A stretch of DNA of 8,003 nt, from positions 1 to 8,003 of the forward strand of contig JBJXGH010000128.1 in the NCBI GenBank assembly GCA_046153685.1, read 5' to 3'. Origin of the DNA: CAMAPP01 sp046153685 (GTDB lineage: Bacteria; Pseudomonadota; Alphaproteobacteria; CADEGL01). The notes beneath the pieces were generated by a model. The model had not been told where the DNA came from. It saw nothing but the letters and a program-made list of their open reading frames with translations, and made no database searches. The position numbers were made by a program, and so were the translations under genes. Of the stretch, positions 1 to 5,806 are shown one piece after another (positions within the stretch are counted from its first letter, which is position 1; each line of letters begins with the position of its first letter).

Positions 1-28
1 GGACCTTCTGGTGCGCAACCTTCTCTAG
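1..28 (+). CDS. C-terminal tail of an upstream gene, possibly YggT-family membrane protein (partial)
   Basis: Reading codons from base 2, the window opens with D-L-L-V-R-N-L-L and then a TAG stop at 26-28. Eight residues cannot identify a family. The suggestion of YggT (a small integral membrane protein, DUF/YGGT) rests on context: yggT commonly lies directly before a DUF167/YggU gene in proteobacteria, and the hydrophobic, Arg/Asn-containing end fits such a protein. It could equally be the end of an unrelated ORF or chance open frame. Confidence 0.35.
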
Positions 29-74
29 TTCCGCCACGCCCAAGCCCTGGCGCCCGGTCGCCGGCGGCATTGCC

Positions 75-380
75 GTGGACCTGCGCGTGACGCCGCGCGC
101 GGCCGCCGCGCGCATTGCCGGCGTGGCGGCTGACGAAGCCGGCATCGCACGCTTGAAGCTCGCGGTCACGGCCGCGCCCGAGGCCGGGCGGGCGAATGAA
201 GCCGTCATTTCTCTGCTCGCCAAATCCTGGGGCTGGCCCAAGACGGCGTTTGCGTTGCGCGCGGGCGCCGCTGGGCGGCGCAAGACCGTGCACATAGCGG
301 GCGATTACGCGACGCTCGCTCGCCATATCGAGCGCTGGCTTGAACTCCACCTCGATCAGATTCCCGGGGGAAAATCGTGA
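75..380 (+). CDS. DUF167 / YggU-family protein
   Basis: A small soluble protein of the DUF167 (YggU) family, whose molecular function is not established. The family pattern is clear over the first 75 residues: a V-T-P-R-A strand near residue 5, then L-K-L-A-V-T-A-A-P-E-A-G-R-A-N-E-A (about 27-43), which matches the usual L-K-V-x-V-x-A-P-P-x-x-G-x-A-N signature. The R-A-G-A-A-G-R-R-K-T-V-H-I-A-G-D segment (about 62-77) follows, and a short C-terminal helix ends the protein. The GTG at 75 is the only start codon in this frame inside the window. However, the frame stays open to base 3, and the upstream codons encode K-P-W-R-P-V-A-G-G, which resembles the normal N-terminus of alphaproteobacterial members. 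The true start may therefore lie before the window, overlapping the preceding gene. The stop overlaps the folD start by 4 bp, so the two are probably co-translated. Confidence 0.9.
   Translation: MDLRVTPRAAAARIAGVAADEAGIARLKLAVTAAPEAGRANEAVISLLAKSWGWPKTAFALRAGAAGRRKTVHIAGDYATLARHIERWLELHLDQIPGGKS
366..371 (+). promoter_or_regulatory. Ribosome binding site of folD
   Basis: GGGGGA ends five bases before the GTG at 377. It lies inside the last codons of the DUF167 gene and supports this GTG as the folD start, with no ATG nearby. Confidence 0.65.
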
Positions 381-1267
381 GCGATCCGAAAATCATCGAC
401 GGAAAGGCCTTCGCCGAAGCCTTGCGCGCGCGCGTCGCGAGCGCGGTCAAAGCGCTGGCGGAAAGCGGCCTTGTTCCCGGCCTTGCGGTCGTTCTGGTCG
501 GGGAAAATCCCGCGAGCCAAGTTTACGTGCGCAACAAGGCCAAGCAAACCGCCGAATGCTTCATGCGGAGCTTCGAGCACAAGCTGCCCGATACGACGGG
601 CCAAGCGGAGCTTCTCGCCCTCGTCGCCAAGCTCAATGCCGATCCGGCGGTGCACGGCATCCTGGTGCAATTGCCCCTGCCCAGGCAGATCGATCCACAA
701 GCGGTCATCGACGCCATCGATCCGGCGAAGGACGTGGATGGATTTCACGTCATCAACGCGGGCAAGCTGGCGACGGGCGGACCCGGCCTCGTGCCGTGCA
801 CGCCGCTCGGCTGTCTCATGCTGATCAAGGACCGCCTGGGCGAGCTTTCGGGCAGGCGCGCTGTCGTGCTCGGCCGCTCGAACATCGTCGGCAAGCCCAT
901 GGCGCAATTGCTGCTGGCGGAAAACTGCACCGTCACGATCGCGCATTCGAAAACGCGCGACTTGCCCGCCGAGTGCCGACGCGCGGAAATCGTCGTCGCC
1001 GCGGTCGGCCGCGCCGAGATGGTGCGCGGCGATTGGATCGCACCCGGCGCCGTCGTCATCGATGTCGGCATCAACCGCGTGCCGACGCCCGATGGAAAGG
1101 GCCGCCTGGTCGGCGATGTCGCATTTGCCGAGGCCTATCCGCACGCGGGCGCGATCACGCCGGTTCCGGGCGGCGTAGGGCCCATGACCATCGCGGTCCT
1201 GTTGCGCAATACCGTGGTCGCCGCCTGTCGCAGCCGCGCACTCGCCGTGCCGGACTTTCTCGATTGA
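377..1267 (+). CDS. folD: Bifunctional methylenetetrahydrofolate dehydrogenase / methenyltetrahydrofolate cyclohydrolase
   Basis: FolD is a cytosolic enzyme that oxidises 5,10-methylene-THF with NADP+ and hydrolyses the methenyl form to 10-formyl-THF, feeding purine and formyl-Met-tRNA synthesis. The 296-residue length is normal for the family. The catalytic residues fall at the E. coli positions: Tyr50 and Lys54 in Y-V-R-N-K, Gln98 in V-Q-L-P, and Asp121 in K-D-V-D-G-F-H. The substrate-domain motif P-C-T-P-L-G is at 140-145. The Rossmann nucleotide loop G-R-S-N-I-V-G is at 166-172, and the C-terminal signature P-V-P-G-G-V-G-P-M-T at about 262-271. The GTG start shares a GTGA with the DUF167 stop and has a strong Shine-Dalgarno site. 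The D-V-D-G-F-H motif is followed by Val where many FolDs have Pro; I believe this is a common alphaproteobacterial variant. Identity is essentially certain. Confidence 0.98.
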   Translation: MSDPKIIDGKAFAEALRARVASAVKALAESGLVPGLAVVLVGENPASQVYVRNKAKQTAECFMRSFEHKLPDTTGQAELLALVAKLNADPAVHGILVQLPLPRQIDPQAVIDAIDPAKDVDGFHVINAGKLATGGPGLVPCTPLGCLMLIKDRLGELSGRRAVVLGRSNIVGKPMAQLLLAENCTVTIAHSKTRDLPAECRRAEIVVAAVGRAEMVRGDWIAPGAVVIDVGINRVPTPDGKGRLVGDVAFAEAYPHAGAITPVPGGVGPMTIAVLLRNTVVAACRSRALAVPDFLD

Positions 1268-1360
1268 TCGGCGGCAAAGCATTGGCGAGCGAAATCCGGC
1301 CCGGCCGCGACACAACCGGCACTTCTGGACCACGCCTCTTGCCTGGGTCATGATTCCGCC

Positions 1361-2038
1361 ATGGACGCCCTCATCGCCGCCGCGGCCGTATTCGTCGGTC
1401 TGCATCTCATTCCCAGCACGCCCGCGCGCGGCTGGATCGCGGGATCGCTGGGTGAAAACGCCTATCTCGGCCTGTTCTCGATCGCCTCGGCCGCGGGACT
1501 CGTCTGGCTGATCCTTGCCTACGGCACCGCGCCCCATGTCGAGCTTTGGCGGACCGGAGTCGCGCTCGGGCACGCACCCGCCATCGTCATTCCCATCGCC
1601 TTCGTGCTGCTGGTGTGCGGCTACACCACGCGCAATCCGATGGCGGTGCGCCAGCACCATCATTTGCAGGCGCGCGATCCCGCGCCCGGCATCCTCAAGG
1701 TCACGCGCCATCCCCTGATGTGGGCCATCGCGCTTTGGGCGGCCGCGCATCTCGCGGCCAAGGGCGATCTCGCTTCGACGATTTTCTTCGGCGCGCTTGC
1801 AGGCTTGGCCTTGCTCGGCATGGCGCTTCAGGACGCGCGCAAGGCCCAAACCCTGGGCGCGGCCTGGGGGCCGTTCGCGCTCACGACCTCGGCCATTCCC
1901 TTCCTGGCCGCGATCCAAGGCCGGGCCAAGCCGCGCCTCGGCGAAATCGGCTGGTGGCGCATCGCGGGCGGACTTCTGCTCTATGCCCTCGTCCTCGCCG
2001 CGCACGAATGGGCATTCGGGGTCTCCCCCCTGCCCTAG
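1361..2038 (+). CDS. NnrU-family integral membrane protein
   Basis: A 225-residue multi-pass membrane protein of the NnrU family, which is related to plant 15-cis-zeta-carotene isomerase. Family names come from denitrification loci, but no nir or nor genes are visible here, so a nitric-oxide role should not be assumed. Hydrophobic segments lie roughly at 3-17, 34-54, 72-90, 118-133, 138-156, 170-186 and 198-215. Family marks are G-L-H at 13-15 in the first helix, the central I-L-K-V-T-R-H-P-L-M-W block (111-121), K-G-D-L-A-S at 134-139, and the C-terminal H-E-W-A-F-G-V-S-P-L. His15, His117 and His215 are candidate heme or metal ligands by analogy with Z-ISO; this is inference. The ATG at 1361 gives the normal N-terminus, but I see no strong ribosome binding site. 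It lies 93 bp after folD and may or may not be cotranscribed with it. Confidence 0.88.
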   Translation: MDALIAAAAVFVGLHLIPSTPARGWIAGSLGENAYLGLFSIASAAGLVWLILAYGTAPHVELWRTGVALGHAPAIVIPIAFVLLVCGYTTRNPMAVRQHHHLQARDPAPGILKVTRHPLMWAIALWAAAHLAAKGDLASTIFFGALAGLALLGMALQDARKAQTLGAAWGPFALTTSAIPFLAAIQGRAKPRLGEIGWWRIAGGLLLYALVLAAHEWAFGVSPLP

Positions 2039-2049
2039 GCGCCGCCTAG
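2035..2049. repeat. Inverted repeat spanning the two convergent stop codons
   Basis: CTAGGC at 2035-2040 and GCCTAG at 2044-2049 form a perfect 6-bp stem around a GCC loop. The TAG stop of the NnrU gene lies in the left arm and the TAG stop of argG, read on the other strand, in the right arm. There is no T-tract on either side, so a bidirectional intrinsic terminator is only a weak possibility. Confidence 0.5.
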
Positions 2050-3254
2050 TCCTGGGCGAGCTTGCGCAGGCGCAGGCGCAGCGCGTTCAACTTGATGAAT
2101 CCTTCGGCGTCGCGCTGGTTGTAAACCGAGTCCTTCTCGAAGGTGACGTGCGCCAGGCTGTAGAGCGAGTTCGGCGATTTCCGCCCCGCGACCGAGGCCA
2201 GGCCCTTGAACAACTTCATGCGCACGACACCCGAGACGCCTTCCTGACTCTTGTCCACGAGGGCTTGGATCATCTCGCGCTCGGGCGCGTACCAGAAGCC
2301 GTTATAAACGAGCTTGGCGTAGCGCGGCATCAACTCGTCGCGCAGATGCATCGCCTCGCGGTCGAGGGTGATGCTTTCCATTGCCCGGTGCGCGGCGAAC
2401 AGAATGGTGCCGCCAGGCGTTTCGTAGATGCCGCGCGATTTCATGCCGACAAAGCGGTTTTCCACGAGATCGACGCGGCCCACACCGTGCGCGCCACCGA
2501 GCGCGTTCAGCCGTTCAAGCAATTTCGCCGGCGACAGCGCCTTGCCATCCACGGCGACCGCGTTGCCTTTCTCGAAGCCGATCTCGACATAGGCGGGCTT
2601 GTCCGGTGCCTCCTCGGGCGCGACCGAGCGGGTGTACATGTCGGCATCGGGCTCGACCCACGGATCTTCGAGCGCCTTGCCCTCGTATGAGATGTGCAAA
2701 AGATTGGCGTCGGTCGAATACGGCGGCTCGCCGCGCTTGTCGCGCGGAATGGGAATCTGGTGCTTCTCGGCATAGGCGACGAGATCGGTGCGCGAGTGGA
2801 GATCCCATTCGCGCCAGGGCGCTACGACGCGGATATCAGGCTTGAGCGCGTAATAGGTCAGCTCGAAGCGCACCTGGTCATTGCCCTTGCCCGTGGCGCC
2901 GTGCGCGACCGCGTCGGCGCCGACCTCGTTGGCGATTTCGATTTGGCGCTTGGCGATCAGCGGCCGGGCGATCGAGGTTCCAAGCAGATAGACGCCCTCG
3001 TACAAGGCGGCGGCACGGAACATCGGACAGACGAAATCGCGGACGAATTCCTCGCGCAAATCCTCGACGTAAATCTTGGCCGCGCCCATCAACTCGGCCT
3101 TCTTGCGCGCGGGCTCGAGCTCGTCGCCTTGGCCGATATCGGCCGTGAAGGTCACGACCTGGCAGCGATAGGTTTCCTGCAACCAACGCAAGATGATCGA
3201 GGTATCGAGTCCGCCCGAATAGGCCAGTACGACTTTTTTCACGTCGCCCGTCAT
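2046..3254 (-). CDS. argG: Argininosuccinate synthase
   Basis: ArgG is a cytosolic enzyme that condenses citrulline and aspartate, using ATP, to argininosuccinate in the penultimate step of arginine synthesis. The 402-residue product is of usual length. It starts with a strand leading into the ATP-pyrophosphatase P-loop A-Y-S-G-G-L-D-T-S at residues 11-19. Downstream come Y-L-L-G-T-S-I-A-R-P, the citrulline/aspartate-binding H-G-A-T-G-K-G-N-D-Q-V-R-F-E block near residues 114-127, and later the E-N-R-F-V-G-M-K-S-R-G-I-Y-E-T-P-G-G segment. I chose the ATG at 3252-3254 because a GAGGG site precedes it by six bases and because the protein begins as the family does. An in-frame ATG eight codons upstream (3276-3278) would add M-G-R-P-R-G-C-V and has no good binding site. 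The frame stays open much further upstream into rlmN, but that part is not conserved-looking sequence. The gene converges on the NnrU-family gene. Confidence 0.98.
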   Translation of the reverse strand: MTGDVKKVVLAYSGGLDTSIILRWLQETYRCQVVTFTADIGQGDELEPARKKAELMGAAKIYVEDLREEFVRDFVCPMFRAAALYEGVYLLGTSIARPLIAKRQIEIANEVGADAVAHGATGKGNDQVRFELTYYALKPDIRVVAPWREWDLHSRTDLVAYAEKHQIPIPRDKRGEPPYSTDANLLHISYEGKALEDPWVEPDADMYTRSVAPEEAPDKPAYVEIGFEKGNAVAVDGKALSPAKLLERLNALGGAHGVGRVDLVENRFVGMKSRGIYETPGGTILFAAHRAMESITLDREAMHLRDELMPRYAKLVYNGFWYAPEREMIQALVDKSQEGVSGVVRMKLFKGLASVAGRKSPNSLYSLAHVTFEKDSVYNQRDAEGFIKLNALRLRLRKLAQD

Positions 3255-3260
3255 GACGCA

Positions 3261-3265
3261 CCCTC
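3261..3265 (-). promoter_or_regulatory. Ribosome binding site of argG
   Basis: On the minus strand GAGGG ends six bases before the ATG at 3254. It favours that codon over the in-frame ATG at 3278. Confidence 0.65.
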
Positions 3266-3309
3266 GAGGCCGGCCCATGGCGCCGGAATGAATGGAAATC
3301 GAGAAATGG

Positions 3310-3328
3310 CGGCGGAGTATAGCCGCCG
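3310..3328. repeat. Inverted repeat enclosing the argG -10 box
   Basis: CGGCGG and CCGCCG, six bases each, flank a seven-base AGTATAG centre in the rlmN–argG gap. Read from the minus strand it begins about 22 bases after the rlmN stop. It could be an operator, an rlmN mRNA 3' hairpin or a chance GC-rich repeat. There is no T-run to make it an intrinsic terminator. Confidence 0.4.
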
Positions 3329-3343
3329 AACGAGACCGGGCAA
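3316..3343 (-). promoter_or_regulatory. Putative sigma70-type promoter of argG
   Basis: Read on the minus strand, TTGCCC (3343-3338, four of six consensus bases) is separated by 16 bp from TATACT (3321-3316, five of six). The -10 box lies about 61 bp before the argG ATG, giving a leader of roughly 50-55 nt. The element sits in the rlmN–argG gap, as expected for an argG promoter. The -10 box lies in the loop of a CGGCGG/CCGCCG inverted repeat. This is a pattern match only. Confidence 0.45.
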
Positions 3344-3349
3344 GGGCGG

Positions 3350-4489
3350 CTAGGCGGTCGCGGGCGGCGCCGGATTGCCCATCGTCCGGGCCGATTTCCG
3401 CGTCTTTTCGCTCGCGCTTTTGAGTTGCCCGCAGGCCGCCAGGATGTCGCGGCCGCGCGGCGTGCGCACGGGCGCGGGATAGCCGGCGGCCATCACGATT
3501 TGGGCGAAGCGCTCGATGGCTGCGTTCGAGGAACATTCAAAGGGCGCGCCCGGCCAGGCATTGAAGGGAATGAGATTGACCTTGGAGGGAATGCCGGCGA
3601 TGAGGCGCACGAGTTCACGCGCATCGGCCGTCGAATCATTGACGCCCTTCAGCATGACGTACTCGAACGTGATGCGCCGCGCATTCTTCAACGGCGGATA
3701 ATCCCGACACGCCTGGAGCAATTCCGCGATCGGGTATTTTTTGTTGATCGGCACGATTTGGTCGCGCAATTCGTCGTGCACGGCGTGCAGGGAAATGGCG
3801 AGCATGACGCCAAGCTCGGCGCCCACGCGTTTGATCATGGGCGCCACGCCCGCGGTCGAAAGAGTGATCTTGCGCCGAGAAATCGCCAAACCCTCGGGGT
3901 CCATGGCGATGCGTAGCGCCTGAGCGACATTGTCGTAATTATAGAGCGGCTCGCCCATGCCCATCATGACGATATTGGTCAAGCGCCGATTGGTGGACGG
4001 CGCGGGCCACTCGCCGAATTCGTCGCGCGCGAGCAGGATCTGACCAAGAATTTCGCCCGCGCTCAGATTGCGCACCATGCGCTGGGTGCCGGTGTGACAG
4101 AAACGGCAGGAGAGCGTGCAGCCGACCTGGGAGGACACGCACAGCGTGCCCCGATCATCCTCGGGGATGTGGACGCTTTCGACCGCCGAGCCGTCGGCCA
4201 GGCGCAGCAGCCATTTTTGCGTGCCGTCCGCGGATTTCTGATGCTGGGCGATCGCAGGCCGACTGACCTGGTAGCGCATATCGAGCGCGGCGCGAAAATC
4301 CTTCGACATCGTGGTCATGCGCGAAAAATCGCGCCCGCCCCGGGCATAGAGCCAATGCCAAAGCTGGCGCGCGCGGAACGAAGGCTCGCCCATCGCCGCG
4401 ATTTCGGCCTCAAGCTGGCCGCGGGCAAGCCCGACGATATCACGGCGCGAATCGGGCGCCGCTTGCACTTCCGGTTTGGGTGCGTTCAT
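3350..4489 (-). CDS. rlmN: Dual-specificity RNA methyltransferase RlmN (23S rRNA A2503 / tRNA A37)
   Basis: RlmN is a radical-SAM enzyme that makes 2-methyladenosine at 23S rRNA A2503 and tRNA A37, supporting translational fidelity. The 379-residue product has an N-terminal helical domain with F-R-A-R-Q-L-W-H-W-L-Y near 38-48. The radical-SAM cluster motif C-T-L-S-C-R-F-C gives Cys124, Cys128 and Cys131. The two further catalytic cysteines known from E. coli (Cys118 and Cys355) are matched by Cys117 in G-T-L-C-V-S-S and Cys353 in I-L-A-A-C-G-Q-L. M-G-M-G-E-P-L (176-182), S-T-A-G-V (211-215), S-L-H-A (233-236) and R-G-R-D-I-L-A-A-C-G also match the family. The ATG at 4489 gives a normal N-terminus, but only a poorly spaced GAGG precedes it. 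The upstream in-frame extension is not RlmN-like. The last 20 or so residues form a low-complexity basic, Pro/Ala-rich tail. Confidence 0.97.
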   Translation of the reverse strand: MNAPKPEVQAAPDSRRDIVGLARGQLEAEIAAMGEPSFRARQLWHWLYARGGRDFSRMTTMSKDFRAALDMRYQVSRPAIAQHQKSADGTQKWLLRLADGSAVESVHIPEDDRGTLCVSSQVGCTLSCRFCHTGTQRMVRNLSAGEILGQILLARDEFGEWPAPSTNRRLTNIVMMGMGEPLYNYDNVAQALRIAMDPEGLAISRRKITLSTAGVAPMIKRVGAELGVMLAISLHAVHDELRDQIVPINKKYPIAELLQACRDYPPLKNARRITFEYVMLKGVNDSTADARELVRLIAGIPSKVNLIPFNAWPGAPFECSSNAAIERFAQIVMAAGYPAPVRTPRGRDILAACGQLKSASEKTRKSARTMGNPAPPATA

Positions 4490-4576
4490 GGCCTCGATAC
4501 GATCATGGCCCTGATATAGACGCGGACGGGCGGCGAAACCAGGAGGCGCGAATCGGCTCCACGCGCCATTTCTCGC

Positions 4577-4616
4577 CGCAGGCTCATCTCGCCCTAGGGG
4601 ACCGTTTGTTCCTGCG
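4577..4616. repeat. Imperfect inverted repeat after the IalB-family gene
   Basis: CGCAGG (4577-4582) and CCTGCG (4611-4616) face each other across 28 bases that contain the perfect 8-bp palindrome CCCTAGGG (4592-4599). It begins five bases past the IalB-family stop and could fold at the 3' end of that mRNA. No T-tract follows, and repeats this short are common by chance in GC-rich DNA. The rest of the 131-bp gap up to rlmN holds no promoter I would trust; a TATATC lies near 4514-4519 on the minus strand with no matching -35 box. Confidence 0.3.
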
Positions 4617-4620
4617 TGGT

Positions 4621-5202
4621 CTATTTTACCCCGCAGGCCTTGTTCATTTCGGCATAGGCCTTCGAGATGCCGTCGAGCGAGTAATTGTCCGCCATTGCAT
4701 TGCCCTTGGCGGGAGCGGTGCGCACGATCATGGTCGTGCCTTTGAGCATGGCTTGGAGCAATTTCGCGTCGTCGAAGGACCAAGCGGTATCGGGCGTGCG
4801 GGAGGAGGTATAGAGGAGAAATTTTTCACCGCCGATTTCGGCCTCGCCCTCGCTCTTGTCCTTCAAGGGCCCGGACGACGTCATGCTGACGACGCCGAGC
4901 GCCTTCTGCGCCGGGCGGTGCATGACAAGAACATAGGCCTTCTCACGCTTGGTCGAATCCGAGCGCGCGATGGTCGCCATGTAGCAAGTCTTGGCCTTGG
5001 CTTCGGTCGCGGTGAACACGTCCCATTCGCCGAAACGCCCAAGATGGCTTTCCCCCGGCTTCTGCTCGGGCGGCTTCTCGGTCCCTTTTTTCGCGGGCGC
5101 AGCCTTCTTCTCGACGGCCAGCGCCGGGTGGGGCGCGAGAACGGGCGCGGCCAGGGCCGTGACGAGCGCGAGCGCGACGAGGGCTTGGATGGGGTGATTC
5201 AT
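4621..5202 (-). CDS. Exported IalB-family (invasion-associated locus B) protein
   Basis: A 193-residue periplasmic or surface protein of the IalB family. The family is named for a Bartonella invasion protein but is widespread in non-pathogenic alphaproteobacteria, so the name does not imply virulence. A signal peptide is evident: a hydrophobic stretch from about 7 to 24, then a likely cleavage after A-L-A at about 27-29. A Lys/Pro/Ala-rich linker (about 31-50) leads into the domain. Family features are F-G-E-W-D-V-F (57-63), C-Y-M-A at 73-76, I-G-G-E-K-F-L-L (123-130), L-L-Q-A-M-L-K-G (148-155), and D-N-Y-S-L-D-G-I-S-K-A (172-182) with a final A-C at 189-190. Cys73 and Cys190 may form a disulfide (inference). 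The ATG overlaps the stop of the upstream methyltransferase gene in an ATGA. The biochemical function is unknown. Confidence 0.82.
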   Translation of the reverse strand: MNHPIQALVALALVTALAAPVLAPHPALAVEKKAAPAKKGTEKPPEQKPGESHLGRFGEWDVFTATEAKAKTCYMATIARSDSTKREKAYVLVMHRPAQKALGVVSMTSSGPLKDKSEGEAEIGGEKFLLYTSSRTPDTAWSFDDAKLLQAMLKGTTMIVRTAPAKGNAMADNYSLDGISKAYAEMNKACGVK

Positions 5203-5756
5203 GTCTTTCTGCGTCCTCCTTGGACTTTGGACCCGCGGCGAAGGACCGGCGGGCCGAATGCGTGGCGGGGCAAGGCCTCAATCGGACCGCCGGGCGCCAC
5301 GGGCCGGGCCGCGAAGCGGCCCATGGATGTCATGCGGTCGTACATCGCGAGCGCGCCCGCGAGCGCAAGATTGAGCGAGAATTTCGTCGGAATTTTGACG
5401 ACATGGCTACAGCGCGAGACGAGTTCGGCCGAAAGCGCGCCGCGTTCGGGGCCGAGCACATAGGCCGCGCAGCGCGGATGGCGGAAGGACGGCAACTCCA
5501 CCGCCCCGTCCATGAGCTCGATACCCACCAATTCGCACCCGCCCGGCAGGCGCAATTCGTCCACCGAGCCGAATTCATAGAACGGCACGGCTCCGGGCGC
5601 ATCGGAGGTGTCGGCGCGCACGCCGTCCTCGCGCGCATACGCCGCCGCGATCGTGAACAGAAAGGAGGCACCGAAGGCATGGGCCGTGCGGTACAAGCTG
5701 CCCACGTTCATGGCCTTCGAGACGCCCTCGACACCGATACCGAAATAGCCGCGCAT
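5199..5756 (-). CDS. SpoU/TrmH-family (SPOUT) RNA 2'-O-methyltransferase
   Basis: A 185-residue SAM-dependent methyltransferase with the trefoil-knot SPOUT fold, predicted to methylate a ribose 2'-OH in tRNA or rRNA. The three SpoU motifs are present in order. Motif 1 has Asn17 and Arg23 in M-N-V-G-S-L-Y-R-T. Motif 2 is Y-V-L-G-P-E-R-G-A-L at 99-108, with Glu104. Motif 3 is I-P-T-K-F-S-L-N-L-A-L-A-G-A at 122-135. Motif 3 lacks the longer Gly-containing stretch that TrmH has between I-P and S-L-N, which suggests a separate subfamily. The target cannot be read from sequence. There is no N-terminal substrate-binding domain, and a basic, Pro/Gly-rich tail (about 147-185) may contact RNA. The ATG at 5756 gives the normal M-R-G-Y-F-G-I-G start, although no clear ribosome binding site precedes it. 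It faces the asparaginase gene and overlaps the IalB-family gene downstream by 4 bp. Confidence 0.92.
   Translation of the reverse strand: MRGYFGIGVEGVSKAMNVGSLYRTAHAFGASFLFTIAAAYAREDGVRADTSDAPGAVPFYEFGSVDELRLPGGCELVGIELMDGAVELPSFRHPRCAAYVLGPERGALSAELVSRCSHVVKIPTKFSLNLALAGALAMYDRMTSMGRFAARPVAPGGPIEALPRHAFGPPVLRRGSKVQGGRRKT
5215..5221 (-). promoter_or_regulatory. Ribosome binding site of the IalB-family gene inside the methyltransferase C-terminus
   Basis: AAGGAGG on the minus strand is a full Shine-Dalgarno match lying 12 bases before the ATG at 5202, somewhat farther than usual. It overlaps the codons for Gln-Gly-Gly near the methyltransferase C-terminus, including two consecutive GGA glycine codons. 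Confidence 0.6.
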
Positions 5757-5786
5757 GGCCGCGAAACTTGCACCGCACCCGCCGCC

Positions 5787-5805
5787 AAGGCAAGGTGCCC
5801 GCCTT
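5787..5805 (+). repeat. Small inverted repeat in front of the asparaginase start
   Basis: AAGGC (5787-5791) and GCCTT (5801-5805) could form a 5-bp stem with a nine-base loop immediately before the ATG at 5807. It covers the AAGG that could serve as a ribosome binding site for the alternative GTG at 5795. The pairing is short and may be chance. Confidence 0.25.
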
Positions 5806-5806
5806 C

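Noticed and set aside
1268..1360. The 93-bp folD–NnrU gap examined for a terminator or promoter
   Set aside because: I saw no convincing stem with a T-tract and no acceptable -35/-10 pair.
356..2005. A 549-codon minus-strand open frame antisense to folD and the NnrU-family gene
   Set aside because: Its product is Arg/Gly/Asp-rich low-complexity sequence without domains and it mirrors real genes. Long open antisense frames are expected at this GC content.
3255..3536. Upstream in-frame extension of argG into rlmN
   Set aside because: The added residues are Arg/Ala-rich, unlike ArgG, and overlap RlmN coding sequence. A good ribosome binding site precedes 3254.
3300..4575. An 11-base GCCATTTCTCG motif found before argG and, in opposite orientation, near 4566-4576
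   Set aside because: Matches of this length are expected by chance several times in 8 kb on both strands.
4490..4783. Upstream in-frame extension of rlmN into the IalB-family gene
   Set aside because: The extra 98 residues are not RlmN-like and overlap another coding region.
5768..5806. TTG start for the asparaginase gene at 5768
   Set aside because: It would add a basic stretch not expected in the family and nearly abut the divergent methyltransferase start. GTG 5795 or ATG 5807 fit better.
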